DNA from: Anoplolepis gracilipes
Taxonomy: Eukaryota > Arthropoda > Insecta > Hymenoptera > Formicidae
Direction: 5' to 3'
Assembly (NCBI RefSeq): GCF_047496725.1
Contig: NC_132978.1
Location: 7,537,001 to 7,601,000 of the forward strand
Length of the DNA: 64,000 bases
Shown: one piece after another, positions 52,184 through 64,000 of the stretch
Numbering within the stretch: the first letter of the stretch is position 1
How the letters are laid out: the number at the start of each line of letters is the position of its first letter
The notes under the pieces: generated by a model
Database searches by the model: none
What the model was told of the DNA's origin: nothing
The model's input: only the letters and a program-made list of their open reading frames with translations
Made by a program: the position numbers and the translations under genes

Positions 52184-52335
52184 CCATTCGCATACATTAT
52201 CGCTGTCCATCGAAATCCGGTTTTCGACAATACCCGGTGATACGCGCGAACCAGGGTTTCGTCGATGGGTCACCCTCCCTAAAGAGAAGGCAGAGGAGCC
52301 GCGGCACAACCTGCGACGAGGCTCGTGAGACCGCG
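52184..52335 (+). repeat. Diverged direct repeat, copy 2
   Basis: Second copy of the 51467-51611 segment, with an 11-base insertion (tgtccatcg...) relative to copy 1. It ends just beyond the donor side of the open frame at 52354-52797, so the duplication may involve exon-flanking sequence. Confidence 0.8.
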
Positions 52336-52353
52336 ATGCTAAAGGATACGTAC

Positions 52354-52797
52354 AGACGTGGTGGGATATGTATGGGACAGTGACCACGGTCTCTGTCCGG
52401 CCATGATGACGACGACGGTACGCAGATTTCCTTTGGGGATGACCATCGATGACCGGGGGTTGCGCGCGAGCGACTTCTTTCTCGTTTCTTTTTTTTTCTT
52501 CTTTATTTTGTCCACTGCCGCCACCGGTCCGGTGGGAACGAAAACCTGATCGGGGGAGTCTTCGTCCACTCTCGGATCGTCCTGCACCACTTCGTCATCG
52601 CGAATGCAAAGGTGAAAAAGAGACGGCAAATGAGGGATGAACAGAGAGGACAGGCGTGAACCGTTTGAACTTACCAACCCCGTATAGACATATGCTACGC
52701 GCAATGAGAGACTTTTAGCGGCCCAGTAAGATCCGTTGCTTTCGTACGTTGTACGTCGAGGGTCATGGGAAAACCGGGTAAACCGGACATTGGTCAC
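52354..52797 (-). CDS. Candidate upstream coding exon ending at a phase-0 donor
   Basis: The minus strand is open for about 148 codons to a good donor, TCT|GTACGTAT, at 52354. That leaves phase 0, as needed to join the grh exon at 15192. The lower half is protein-like: an acidic stretch (DDEVVQDDPRVDEDSPDQVF), a poly-Lys basic cluster, then an in-frame ATG with good context (A at -3, G at +4) at 52404. From that ATG 17 residues, MAGQRPWSLSHTYPTTS, precede the donor. The end TTS followed by Val is loosely like the start of Drosophila Grh (TATTSVITS) as I remember it, which is only a hint. An alternative donor, TTG|GTAAGT, lies inside at 52675. It may be coding, a leader exon or chance. Confidence 0.3.
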
Positions 52798-52799
52798 GA

Positions 52800-53060
52800 A
52801 CGGAACTGAGCTTCCTTTGATAAAGGCTCCTCGCGACGCGTGGAGAACATTACGACGCTAAAGCTTCCTTGTGTGTGGAGCTATTCGTCTGCTTCTCCCC
52901 GAACCGATTCCGGCGAATTAACGTTCGTCGCGAGAAAGGGATGGAAAAGAAAAATTGCACGGCAGTTACATCCTAGACTTTGTTCGCGGGCCGTCTGTCC
53001 GATGACGGTTACCAATTTAGTTCTAACCGTTCTCTAACGTCTCGCGACCGAGATTTGTTG
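52800..53060. other. Moderate-GC flank of the candidate exon; nothing supported
   Basis: CpG-rich sequence immediately upstream, on the minus strand, of the 52.4-52.8 kb frame. It might hold a promoter for it, but I see no clear core promoter motif. Confidence 0.3.
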
Positions 53061-53132
53061 GGCTAACTTTCGTATTAACGGTTAGGGCTTTAACGAATAT
53101 GCGGGATGACAGTTGATATGTAAAGGCCAACG

Positions 53133-53134
<2 letters not shown>

Positions 53135-53165
<31 letters not shown>
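53135..53165. repeat. Poly-T run (31 T)
   Basis: Longest homopolymer in the window. It could be the reverse-strand tail of a retroposon, but no element body is recognised to either side. Confidence 0.95.
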
Positions 53166-53169
<4 letters not shown>

Positions 53170-54286
53170 CTCCAACGTCGCTCGAAAACTTTCCTAGATA
53201 CTAACGGTAGCTTACACCATTAGAAAATTTATCACTTATTTACAACGCCGCGGAATGACTCAGGAAATAATTGAGGAAATTAGAATCTGTTGAAAATACT
53301 GTTGCGGAATAATTGCAACATGCTGTTACATAAGTCCAATATGAAAAGGCATTCGCTTGCATTATCGATTTGTTGGAATATGTCAAACTGCCATTTTTTT
53401 TTGCATCGGAGTATAGAGTTGCGGAGATGTGAAGTGTATTAATGGACGAAGCGTGTAAGTGCAAAATACTTGGGGAATTGTTCGGGAGATTGATCTTTGA
53501 ACGACTTGCATGGCAAAGAAATCGATCGAGGAAATTGACTTCTTTTTCTACGCTCCGATAGGTATCCGCAATAAACGCGCCGCCGCGATAGCCGTACGGA
53601 ATTTAATGTATTGCATAAAAGCGATATTACTGTCTGTGTCGTTTTGCAAAAAGGAACAATTCACCCGCGAGATATATCGCGCAATAATATAAGCGTTAAC
53701 TCGTAAGATAACGCACAAGCTTCCTGACGTCTACATTATCAATCATTAATAAATGTAACGTCCCATTTTCGACATGCCGCTATTATTCTAAATAGAATGA
53801 AACAATATAATCTTTGACAAAAAGAGCTTACTGTTTTATACGAGAACGATATATATATTTCGTTGAAATATTGACATAGGCCAAATGTTTCTCGGTAGAG
53901 TTATATCATAACGATCCTGGGGCTAAACGTGCTAATTAACTCGGGTGGAAAATTGAAAGCCAGTCAGCTCTAAAATCGTTCGCACTATTGACAAGCGTTG
54001 AGAACGTCGTAGAAAATTACACTCCGATGCGAATAACCGCAACAAATTTATTGTCAGGTGGTAAAACGCTCGCGTTCACGATTTCTTATGAGAGAATAAC
54101 TCCTCGCGCTATTGACGCATGCGAGAATAAACCGCCGACGATTATTGTCAGACGGGGTCAAACAAAAAACTATTTTCCTTGAAATGTGCGAAATTGATGA
54201 AATTTGAAGATACTTTTGCTACGCGCATTTTATCGCTCGTGTAGATTATTAATTAGCGACTAGTTGTAAGGCAGAAGTTTAAATGT

Positions 54287-54331
<45 letters not shown>

Positions 54332-57300
54332 ACGTATGATAAATCAGCGTTTTTCCTGCGGAGGTCACCGACCAACGAGACCATTGACCATTGACCGTCA
54401 GGCTTGCGAGGCATTAATGACCGCGTGTCCAGCCGTGATGCGAACGCTTAGAAGAAACATTATTCTATCGCGGGATATATGAGACTAGAACCGCTATTAT
54501 GCACGTCATCGGGCGCTGCGCAAGAAATTCCCTGGGCGTCAATCGGCAATTATAAATTCCACGGAACTGTCGAACTATCGCGGCAGCTCCGATATACCGT
54601 AACGACGCGATTACCGGTCATTTATGCATTCGTAATCCTTTCTCCACGTCCGCGTTGCGCGCAATCGTCCTCGAGTATTAATCGACGCGCACACATTCAC
54701 ACGTATACCGTATAGTCGACCGTTTTTAACCGAACGTCGAGTCCGGTTTGCGCTGCTTTGTTCGCGTCGCTAATAAATGATCGTTCCCCTTAATACCTCA
54801 ATTTACCGCCGATTTTCTGCCCTAACTGCCCGTACAGGCGCTTATCGTCGCTCTACGTATCATTGGCTACTAGCCCGTCTTTCAGCCGTGTTTCTTGATG
54901 GTCGATTAATAATAGGCAACACGTGGCATTCCAGTTTTGTGCCTGGTAGTCACGATAAAGTGTTCTCTTCCTCGTGTGTCGTTTTTCGTGCGCGCGCGAT
55001 TCGCCTTAATTAGCGTATCTCGCGGAAATTATCGAAAAATCTCGGACGTCACGGATAACGCTCGCTACTATAATCTCGATTTATTTATCAACCTAATTGA
55101 CCACGCCCAATCATCGCGATCGAAATAATCTGAATTATGTGAGAAAAAAAAGAAATGTATCTTTTGTACATTGGTTACGGATTTATTGTATGGTAATCGC
55201 TAATATCCTCTTATATGTATAGCCATTCTGCACATATTTCGAAGAAACTGAATTTGCTTAGTTGTTAATTATCATACGCCCAGTGTAATCTGTATAATCT
55301 GAATGTACGATAATCCGAATTTCCAGTAATTCGAAGTATTTCACAGATACATAATATTCGTATTTAACAAGTATATCAAGAATCTATCGCGCGTTCTATC
55401 GGAATTCACCGCGAAATTACATAAATCTACAGTTTTGTAGAACTAGCGTGTATAATTCTTTCAAACTGTGCGGTTGCACTCTTCTCCCGTTGGCTATACG
55501 ATATGTACCAGATTAAAATCTTAGGGTTTCAATGCGTCGATTTGTCATTCAATGGCGGTACTAACCGAGGACTCTTCAATCATATCGTTCCGCCATACCC
55601 GAAGCGCCGCGATTACAGATAATGCTGGACCCGGTGCGCGGCATCTCGCTGCAAGCCGGACGCTACAGGAAGACGTCAGTAAATCGAAGCGAAGGCAACA
55701 CTCCCGGATCGCTCGAGAGTCCCGTGCTCGCGTCACGTGCGTTTACGTCTCTCGCCGTGGGCTGTAAGCCGATTTTCTATCGTGGCCGCGTTTCGCGCGG
55801 CGCGCATCTCGCAAGAGGAGAGGGACCATTAGAGAGAAATCGCGCGCCTCCATTCATAATCCATTCATAAATTAGCTCAGTCGGGGGAGGATAATGGCGC
55901 GTAAGGATTCCCCCTTGACCTGCGGACCGGTCGATGGACGAGAGGATAGTCGCGAACGAGGAGAAAGGGCGTAGTAGAGGAGGGCGAGGAAAGGGAGGAT
56001 ATGGTATACTTGAAGATCGGTTACGATCCACCGCGATTCCGCTCTCGGGCGGATCGTCGTCGCGTAGCGATGGAATTTATGCGTTTAGGCGTCGCCTGAA
56101 AACGCTGATGTATACGGCCTCGTATAATGTTGCTATCCCGGCCGACGGGCATAATGGCTCTCGTCCCGCGAATGACGTCGTACGTTTGCGACGGCGCGGG
56201 CTATCGGTAATTATTTATCGCCCGATCCCCGAATGGCCGTAGCATGTAGGATCGTTTCGTGAATCTACCGTCCTATCTCGACGGTATATCCGACGTCATC
56301 TTCTCCCTTTTCTTCCCTCCCACTCCTCACGCGGTTCCACATCAATTCCTTCTTAATCCGCTTTGACGCCGCTGATGAGACGACCCTATATGGTGTTATC
56401 TGTCGCGCACGGCGTTTTACGATGTCATATACAGACATAATGCGTCGATGATGCGCGAATATATTTACGTGCGTTCCACGCAATGTTAATAACGCGCTTT
56501 ATGCACAAAGATCCAAACTTTCAAGTTTCTTAATACAACGTGTAGATTTAGCCAGTTATTAAATATTTTCTTGTATATTTATAAATAATGTAATGATAAC
56601 TAATGGCGTATAATGATAATTACTTCGAATAGATTATATCTTTGTACATACGCCGTCTAATTAGAATTTTATAGTGGATATTAAGTGTATAGATAATGAA
56701 TACAAAGATACACACGTAGGAACGAAGTCACTTCGTCATTTTCTTCCAAGAAGATATCCAAGAAGACATTTTAAATTGATTACATCTTAAAAGCGTTAGA
56801 AATATACCACACATCTCGCTGCGTACAAGATACATTATCCAATATATTACGACTACGTGTAATTACGGATTGATAGCGCAATGCTATTGGTTAACAACGC
56901 CAATCTCAAGGACAAGATTATGAGTAATTAGTGAATTATCGGCCGATTCTAAATCATTGTCACTCACGACGTCGCGTCGACGAGGTTCGCGAGCTTATAT
57001 CTCCCTTGTTTTTTTTAGCACGCCTCTTTAATCGCGCTGTAGCTTTATACGCAATCAGAATCATAGGATTTTATGGCTGCCCGCGTGCAAAGAGCAGTGC
57101 GTAAATATACACATCTGCGTGACATTAACGTCAGCGTTGCGACATGACGGAGAAGGAAACTCGTGTGGCATGTAGCGTAAATTACCGTAAGTAGATCCTT
57201 ATACGATCTGTCAGTCATAAGATCAGTCTTGTCACCGATCGCCTTTACGATCCTCCGCGCGGCTTAGCTTCATTCATTTTTATCATCGGTATTTATCAAG

Positions 57301-59235
57301 TATCTTCCTCCACCCTTCCATATCGCGTTCGTGCTTTCGTCGGTATAATCGATGACGTCCGGTGATACTACGACTCACACTGTTGCGTGACTTAACGGTG
57401 ATCCGCCCTCTGTAATTTTGTTTGATTCTATCGCAGAATTTATATGGTGGAAATATATCGGTAAAAACCGATAAAGAGAACGGTCGCGCGTAATGCAATC
57501 ATGTTTCGAGCTTCTATGTTCGATGAGCCGTTAAATCGGCAAATGAAGAAACATGTGATGCTTTTCTTTATTTATTATATAAAAATAACTGTTATATTTT
57601 CCGTCACGCTTTCGAAAAATCTAGAACCGATAAACATTTTTAATTACAGACGTGATAGAGACTCACGTTTCAATGATTACATGATAAATAATTAATTTAA
57701 TAAAATAGACGAACACACATATGTATAACCAGAGCTTGAATCCTCTAAAAATCACTTAATAATATGTTAAAAGTTTATAATCCTTCTAGAATCTTTTTTC
57801 TAAAATAAATTTCGATTGTATAACAGCACGCATGTGTTACTTACAATGTATTATTTATTTATATACTTTGTAACTTAACAAGTTTTAATCACACGCGAAT
57901 GCACTTCTTAGTTCTTATATAGCTTATATCGAATGTGAGTCACGTAAGTGCGACCGAAAAAGAAGCGAGAAATTCATGATGATGCGTCGGTATTCGGCAT
58001 ATCAGAATGACGCAGCGCAGTCCCCGATATATCCTATCGATACTTCGGATTCTTGATCGTATACATAGATAGATAAATGCATACGTCCAAGAAAGACGTA
58101 CAAAGAAATCGAACTATTTTGAAACACAATTTGTTGATCCAACGAAAAGATGTCAAATTCACGATTAATAATAAAATGCTACGAAAGAATATTATAAACT
58201 AAAATTACGAAATCACGAAATTTTAATGATCCCGACAGTTTATATTAATTATAAATTACAATTAATGAATTTAATTTATTTAATCTCATCTCTTTTTTTG
58301 AAGTTTTATGATATTTAATCTTATGACTAGTAATAAATTAATTTCTTTCCGCGAATATATGAAATTTAGTTTCTTTTTACATTTTACATATGCCAATGGA
58401 CGAAAATTTCAAAGCTGTACATTGTCCGCTATCAATTGATACAGTAAGCTGATATTGCATTAACGGTACTAAAGAGTCGAGGCTGAGTAAATATTCTTGT
58501 AGCGATATTCACGACAAGGACAACCCACATCGCAACAGGAAGAAGCTGACTGTTCGGTTGATCATGAGAATTAATGAATATCAAAAAGATGAAGTTTGAT
58601 AGAAAACTTTCGGTCAATTTTTTATATAAAATATTTCATTTTTTTGTTCAAAGATATATTTATCCGATAAACATAACGCATATATGTTATTAATAAGATA
58701 AAAATTATTATCTATTGGTTTCACGTTAAATAATTTTTTATATATATAACCAAATATATAAGTAAATATATCTTGAAAAAATTTTTTAATAAAAATATCG
58801 TCTGATACAAATAAAATTATAAATAAACTGTAAAATATTATTAAACATGACTAGAATAAAAAAGAAAGATAAACTAATAGCAGAGAGATTCACATTGCAA
58901 AAAATGACGAAACATGTTTGCCAATCTTTTTGTATGACGGAATCGATAAGGATTATAGTGGTAAGTTTATATATCGAGTGATAACGCGGTTCTGCATCTT
59001 GATATATCATTACATCGTATCATTAATGCAGTTTCTCTGCTCTTGTCGGATATAAATTCGAGAAAGTTTGTTGTAGATAGGTTGACTGAGTAAGATAAAC
59101 ATATAAAAGATTTACTGTATGTAATTCAAAGTGATTTTGTAATGTAATTAATTTTTAATCAAATTAGCACATACGTACGTATATATATATACAACAGTTC
59201 TCTTCAGATTATAAGTAAACTAACCTTAATATATG
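53166..59235. other. Non-coding stretch; no gene seen
   Basis: Alternates between AT-rich sequence and CpG-rich patches (54.35-55.1, 55.55-56.5, 57.0-57.5 kb). In the 55.55-56.25 kb patch frames are open on both strands with Arg/Ser/Pro composition, which points to low-stop CpG-rich DNA rather than genes. It contains an AT microsatellite at 54291-54327. Confidence 0.45.
54291..54327. repeat. (TA)n microsatellite
   Basis: Pure TA repeat of about 18 units, followed by tgtatacgtatg. Confidence 0.97.
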
Positions 59236-59420
59236 TAACGTATTGAAAGAAAGTATGGACGTTAATGTTTCCCGCAAGGTGCAGACATTGAAATCACGCG
59301 TTGAGAAGAAAACATAAAAAAATAAAGTTTCGAAATAAAATTAAATATACATAATAAAATTATATTTGTCAGTATTTGAGTAAATTACAGTTTTTAAATT
59401 ATAATTACTTGTTCTTACTA
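59236..59420 (+). repeat. Diverged direct repeat, copy 1
   Basis: Aligns with about 60611-60800. Shared features in order are aacgta.tg, gtat.g.cgtt.atgt, caag, a.aatca.gcgtt, an exact tttcgaaataaaattaaata tac (59328-59350), and attaaatt.taatta. The offset is 1380 bp. Family unknown. Confidence 0.7.
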
Positions 59421-59711
59421 AAATCTCTTTTCAATTATTTTTTTCAAATAATTTTTCTAAAAGAAAAGAATTAAAAAAAATATCAGCAGCTAACACAATG
59501 TTTACATCTTTCGGAATGAATGCAAAAAAAGGAGGAAAAAAAGAATTACGGCAGCGTTCAGTCGAATATATCGAGACGCCGAGAACACTAAGTGCATTTA
59601 ATCCCAACCGCAGAGAGCGGCAAAAAAGGGCAAAAATCGGCTCATTGGCCGAACCGGCGGCGCACGCATCGCGGAATCTTGAAACACGAAGGGAGCAAGC
59701 GGCAACCGCAG

Positions 59712-59800
59712 GAGAAGACGAGGAAGATGAAAAGAAGAAGAAGAAGAAAAAGAAGAAGAAGGGAAGAAATGAGAAAAAAAAGAAGAAAGGAGAAAAGATG
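59712..59800. repeat. GAA/AAG-rich purine tract
   Basis: Impure GAA/AAG repeat. In the plus frame 59498-59911 it gives a run of more than ten Lys, which makes that 137-codon frame look like a Lys/Glu protein. The frame has no recognisable domain and is best explained by the repeat. Confidence 0.85.
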
Positions 59801-59864
59801 AAGGAGAGAGCTCTGGTCCCCTTCGTGGCAACGTGGGTGCTGATTACGGTCGGCGAGTTTGAAT

Positions 59865-59890
59865 CGCGACGCGATGCGACGCGACGCGAC
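59865..59890. repeat. Short GCGAC/GCGAT pentanucleotide repeat
   Basis: tcgcgacgcgatgcgacgcg followed by acgcgac: about five imperfect 5-bp units in a CpG-rich patch. Confidence 0.75.
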
Positions 59891-60610
59891 TTTATGCGCC
59901 TTGATAGCTAGCTTGCACCGAGAGGCGGCACCGCTATACACAACGATGAACGTCTACCTACCTACCTACCGGACGAGAAGTCGTGGACCCATTGGCCACC
60001 GCAATGACCAATCATCATTTGACATTCTTTCACCTTGCTTCGTACGTGATGTGCGCGCGCGCGTGTCGCAAACACACTCTCGGCTGGGGAACCACGTGTG
60101 TACGTACGCACGTGTCGCACGCGACACATCGAGAGAACGGCACGTTACCACTACCATTATCCATCGGCTCTCTCACCGACTGCACACACTACCGACGGAC
60201 GCGACGGTCGAGGCATCTCGATCCGGAGCATCTGACACTCGGCAATGCCGCGCGGGACACATGCAGCTTGCATCGTGCTTAGCGTGCGTCGCGCGCGGTA
60301 GCCCCAGCGTGAGTACAGGTTTATTAGGAAAAATCGCGGAGTCACTTCGAATTTCAAGTCACGTCTGATATATAGCGCGTACCTCCCGTGTACGTCGATG
60401 TACTCGGCTGATTTTAACGCCGAGTCGCATCGAATGACGCTATTTATGGGACTGATTTGCAACGTAGATACATGAAAGATCGCGGTCTTAAAAATGGTGT
60501 ATACCTACCGGTAGCACGATGCTTTTCAGCGGGTGATATGTGTTCGGCGCTAGTGCTTGGCAACTATCAAATTAATCACCCGAGAGTACGAAGTTAGATT
60601 AATAATCTTA

Positions 60611-60800
60611 ACGTACTGCGCACGGTAGAGAGTATAGGCGTTGATGTCTCTTACAAGACATAGAATCATGCGTTAAGATCATCAATGTTGAGTTTGCTGA
60701 AAAAAAATTTCGAAATAAAATTAAATATACACGATACAATTTTAGTATTTGATTAAATTATAATATATATTCTTAAATTATAATTAACTTTTTTATTGAA
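60611..60800 (+). repeat. Diverged direct repeat, copy 2
   Basis: Second copy of the 59236-59420 repeat, with the identical 23-base core at 60708-60730. It lies about 170 bp before the foldback at 60968, so repeat and foldback may be parts of one larger element. Confidence 0.7.
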
Positions 60801-60967
60801 ATATTCAGAAATTATTCATCGGAATATTTAGCATAAAAAGTTGAACAGTTATAATAAGCGCTTTTGCTTTGATCTATAAAGGACGTTATGTGTGTGAGTA
60901 AAAAATTTATAAATTATACACTACGAGAGATAATCATAAAAGAAATAAAACGCTCCTTAAATTCTAA

Positions 60968-61321
60968 AACGTTAGTAAACAATTGGCGATAAGAACATTA
61001 GGAACACAAAAATATAAATCACGGATTGTACAGAGATTTAATAATTACATTGTGTGAAATTAATATTGAATGTCAAATCAAATTATTACATGGAAATAAA
61101 CTTAAATTAAAATGATATTAGTCAAAATGATTTAACTTTTTGAGTGCGCATACGTTTCGATGCCCGTTGAGATTCTCTTCAGTGCGAAAATTAATTTTGA
61201 TATTAAATAATAATTTGACATTTCATATTAATTTCACACAATGTAATTATTAAATTTGTACAATCCGTGATTTATATTTTTGTGTTCCTAATGTTCTTGC
61301 TACCAATTGTTTACTAACGTT
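60968..61321. repeat. Foldback element: inverted arms of about 110 bp with a 134-bp spacer
   Basis: The arm at 60968-61078 (aacgttagtaaacaattgg ... tgtcaaat) is the reverse complement of 61213-61321 with about ten differences and a 2-base indel. Both arms include the words agaacattaggaacacaaaa, tataaatcacggattgtaca and taattacattgtgtgaaatt. A transcript would fold into a long hairpin. It is likely a MITE or foldback transposon, though no clear target-site duplication was found. Confidence 0.85.
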
Positions 61322-64000
61322 ACAAAGGTAATATCGATAAATTGGCTAAGTGATGCTTATGTAGTCATAAACTAGGCATCTGTTCTTAATGAATGATTTT
61401 CCTCGCTGATTTTCTATGTAAACAGATTTCTCGTAGCTAAGATGTGCTAAGATGGGTGTGCTTTTTTCCATTTCGTGAGAGCGCCTTTCGCCGATGCGTT
61501 GCATACAAGTATAGGAATGTCGAGCCGATCTCCTTGCCAATTTGTGATACTTGATCTTGACTGCGGAATTTCATTGACTACTGTTGGTTAAGAATCGCCT
61601 CGGCCTCCAGACCGGATAAATTTCGTGTCCACTTGGAAAATACTTGACCGGTTTATTGAAAACGACTTGAGTCATTCAGGACCATTATTCGTCCGATTTA
61701 TATGCTGGTGAAATGGGATATATGTACCAGTCATCGAATAAATATGAAATGCGAAGTATTCGCTAAGAGAACGATAAAACATAGAAATTATTTATACATA
61801 TAATCTCTCTCTCTCTCTCTCTCTTTCGCTCAACGTCCATTGCAATAAAATTTCCAATACTTGTTATATTCTTCTAAAATTATTATTTCTTTTTATCTAC
61901 GTTTCACATTATAAAAAAATTGAGTGACGCTTTTAAAGTATTTACAATTTAAAAAGTTGAATAAACGATTGAGACTTAAGGACGATTCAGGATCAATTAA
62001 AGAAAGAGTTGGCATTCGACACGCGAATACAGGCGCAGCTTGTTTACTTCCTCAAGCCATTCCAGCAGTCAAGATAATATTTGTGGTCACGAAGTCTCGT
62101 GTGCACCGCGAGGTATATATACATCAACGCGCGAGCCTCGACAATTTGCCATGCCAGAATTGAAATCAAGATCGTTACCAAGGTCTCCTGCAAATACTTA
62201 AAAGCAGGATGTTCGTCAAATATCGTTTGCTTCATGAGATTATACTATACGCGGATGCGAAATGATATCTTATCGGACTTTGAATAATATCGAGTCTACC
62301 TTCATTAGAGAAGTTTCATTAATTAACAAATATATTCACATATACGATCATTAGTTACGGTACTATCACGTTGCTCTTTGTTCATCCAGTGGCTTCGTGA
62401 TATATACGTATATGTGCGTGTCACTCATGCACGCGTCTTGTCACCGAAGACTTAGAGCATCAGGGACACGGGCCGAGGGTTGTTGACTCGACAACACTCG
62501 GTGAGAAATGGAAAAACGCTGACTCTTGGGCATTCGCGGCGGATCAGCTATACATCCAATTCCGCGGTAACACACGCCAGACCAGTTCAGCGAATTGAGC
62601 AGCTCCACTTGCCATATCCTGCCACATCCTGCAGACATTTCCCTGCCTATTACGGACCGCGACGGATCGCAGCCTCGGGCAAAGAACTGTTCAATGAAAT
62701 TCTTCGCCGCGAAAACTCGCCTCTCGATCTCGCCCGTTCCGGGAAATAGACCGCGGAATTCGATTCAGTCGCCATTGCACAGCAGGAGAATCGCGAGAAT
62801 CGCTACCTTTTATTAATCAACAGTAGCCGATGAGAGAAATTTCCTATAACTATGATGCGTTAAGTTTCAGATTTTTAGACTAAAGTGTTAGAAAAAGATC
62901 GCATAAAATTTACACTTTGCAAATTTGAAAAAAATAATATTTCTATAATATGTATAATAAACAATGTCATTTTTTAAATTACAGTTACACATTTTTTAAA
63001 TTAATAATTTAATATATATATATATATCTATTAAGCATACGTAAAATATAATAATTTAAACATAATTTAAAAATAACTTTTTAAATTAAAGTAGAGAAAT
63101 GTTAATATTTATTACAAATGTACATGGAGTCCGTTTAAAAGATAATATTACGTGCAGTATAACTGGTATTCAAACGTAGTCAAATATAAATTAAGTTTTC
63201 TCATGTTTATCTGATATAAATTTGTTAAGCGATTTACAGGGCGTGGTAAAAGGAATTTTGACACACACTAGCAGGACACATTGACTAGTTAGACGCATGA
63301 TAAAAACGATAAGCTTACATACATAGACGGTCGACATACGACCTCGATAAATACTAATTATAAGAAAAGTGAAATATATCTGTGTATCAGAATGTATATA
63401 GAATGTATATCAGAATGGAACTATAAACGCGTCGTAATACGCATGATACTTGTTAGACGTAGTTAACTAGGCGTCACGGTTCACCGCAGAAACAACAATT
63501 ACGTGAAAAATTATTATCGCGCGGCGTGAAGGTCGTTGCAACGAGGATCGCTATCCGAGCGATCGTATGCCGTCGAGAGATATTTACCTGGCCTATCTCA
63601 CTGAATTCTAATATTTTATAGCTTATGGAAGTTAATATACCGATTAAATGCAAATTCGCTGCCGGCAATTACGCGCAAATACCGCAGATGCAGCGTCGCG
63701 CAGAAAGATCGTATAAACGCTCCGATATCGAATACCGAATTGTTGTACTACGCATGTCGTTATAAAAAAAAAAAGAATCGATCATCTTATTGATTTATTG
63801 TTCCTTGAGCGAAATGGAGATTAATGTAAAGCGACGATGTTTACTTATGATATATAATCCGTTGTAGAGAGTGACAAACAGTAGCACATGCGTGAAGAAT
63901 AATAATTCTCATTGCGTATAGAATGATAAGGTATTAGATGACATAGTGATTTATTAACAAGTAGTTGTCATACAAAACAAGCGTGACATAATTCTAACGA
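61322..64000. other. Non-coding stretch; no gene seen
   Basis: AT-rich with CpG-containing patches (62.4-62.8 and 63.4-63.75 kb) and a CT microsatellite at 61804-61825. A 63-codon minus frame (62044-62235) has a hydrophobic segment and reads somewhat protein-like (start MKQTIFDEHPAFKYLQETL), but it has no splice context or recognised homologue and overlaps open plus-strand frames. Confidence 0.4.
61804..61825. repeat. (TC)n microsatellite
   Basis: About ten TC units ending tttcgctc. Confidence 0.93.

Noticed and set aside
55545..56242. Cluster of open frames on both strands
   Set aside because: CpG-rich DNA has few stop codons; none of the frames has a protein-like composition or motif.
59498..59911. 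137-codon plus-strand frame with Lys-rich centre
   Set aside because: The Lys/Glu run is the GAA/AAG simple repeat; flanking residues show no family signature.
62044..62235. 63-codon minus frame with a hydrophobic segment
   Set aside because: No acceptor, donor or homologue support, and two plus frames are open over it; recorded only as a weak possibility.
1..64000. tRNA, rRNA, CRISPR or viral gene content
   Set aside because: I saw no cloverleaf with a clear B-box, no rRNA-like block, no regularly spaced short repeats with unique spacers and no polymerase or capsid motifs. A covariance-model scan for tRNAs would be the decisive check.

Overview
This window looks like nuclear DNA from an insect, most likely a hymenopteran such as an ant. 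The reasons are AT-rich intronic sequence broken by CpG-rich patches, many long (CT)n/(GA)n and (AT)n microsatellites, short terminal-inverted-repeat transposons, almost no long coding frames, and one exon with splice signals that resembles an insect transcription factor. The genus call is inference. No bacterial operon, viral gene, CRISPR array or rRNA is visible.

The one firmly supported gene piece is an internal coding exon on the minus strand, 14444-15192 (749 nt, acceptor AG upstream, GTAAGT donor downstream). Its peptide matches what I recall of the N-terminal activation region of Drosophila Grainyhead (grh), in particular the 'LLTTM...NV..LDLH' and 'LIYNDG.KTV.Y' segments. The CP2-type DNA-binding domain and dimerisation domain are not seen, so the 3' part of the gene should lie beyond position 1 or in short exons I could not recognise. 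Most of the window is then long intron or upstream flank of grh.

Layout. 1-14443: intron downstream of the exon, with a purine/pyrimidine-switch CpG patch at 4.75-5.46 kb and several microsatellites. 15193-23.6 kb: AT-rich intron with no supported gene. 23.6-25.8 kb: a complete 537-bp TIR transposon, a possible terminal exon with a strong acceptor (24153-24221) and a CpG-rich low-stop patch with a phase-compatible candidate first exon (25418-25627). 26.7-30.1 kb: an unusual block of CT-rich DNA switching to GA-rich DNA, containing a degenerate tandem array of about 140-160 bp units. 30.1-37.5 kb: plain sequence containing a perfect Grainyhead-type site (AACCGGTT). 37.7 kb: a candidate 143-bp first coding exon. 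38.05-39.55 kb: a 76-bp inverted repeat flanking about 1.35 kb. 44 kb: a decayed second copy of the transposon. 51.4-52.8 kb: a diverged segmental duplication beside an open frame that ends at a phase-0 donor and could be an upstream grh exon. 59.2-61.3 kb: a diverged direct repeat and a strong foldback with arms of about 110 bp.

How it fits together: if the grh reading is right, this is a regulatory-rich part of a large developmental gene, with several possible alternative first exons or promoters on the minus strand between 25 and 53 kb feeding the shared N-terminal exon at 15 kb. Everything except the 15-kb exon and the repeats is tentative.
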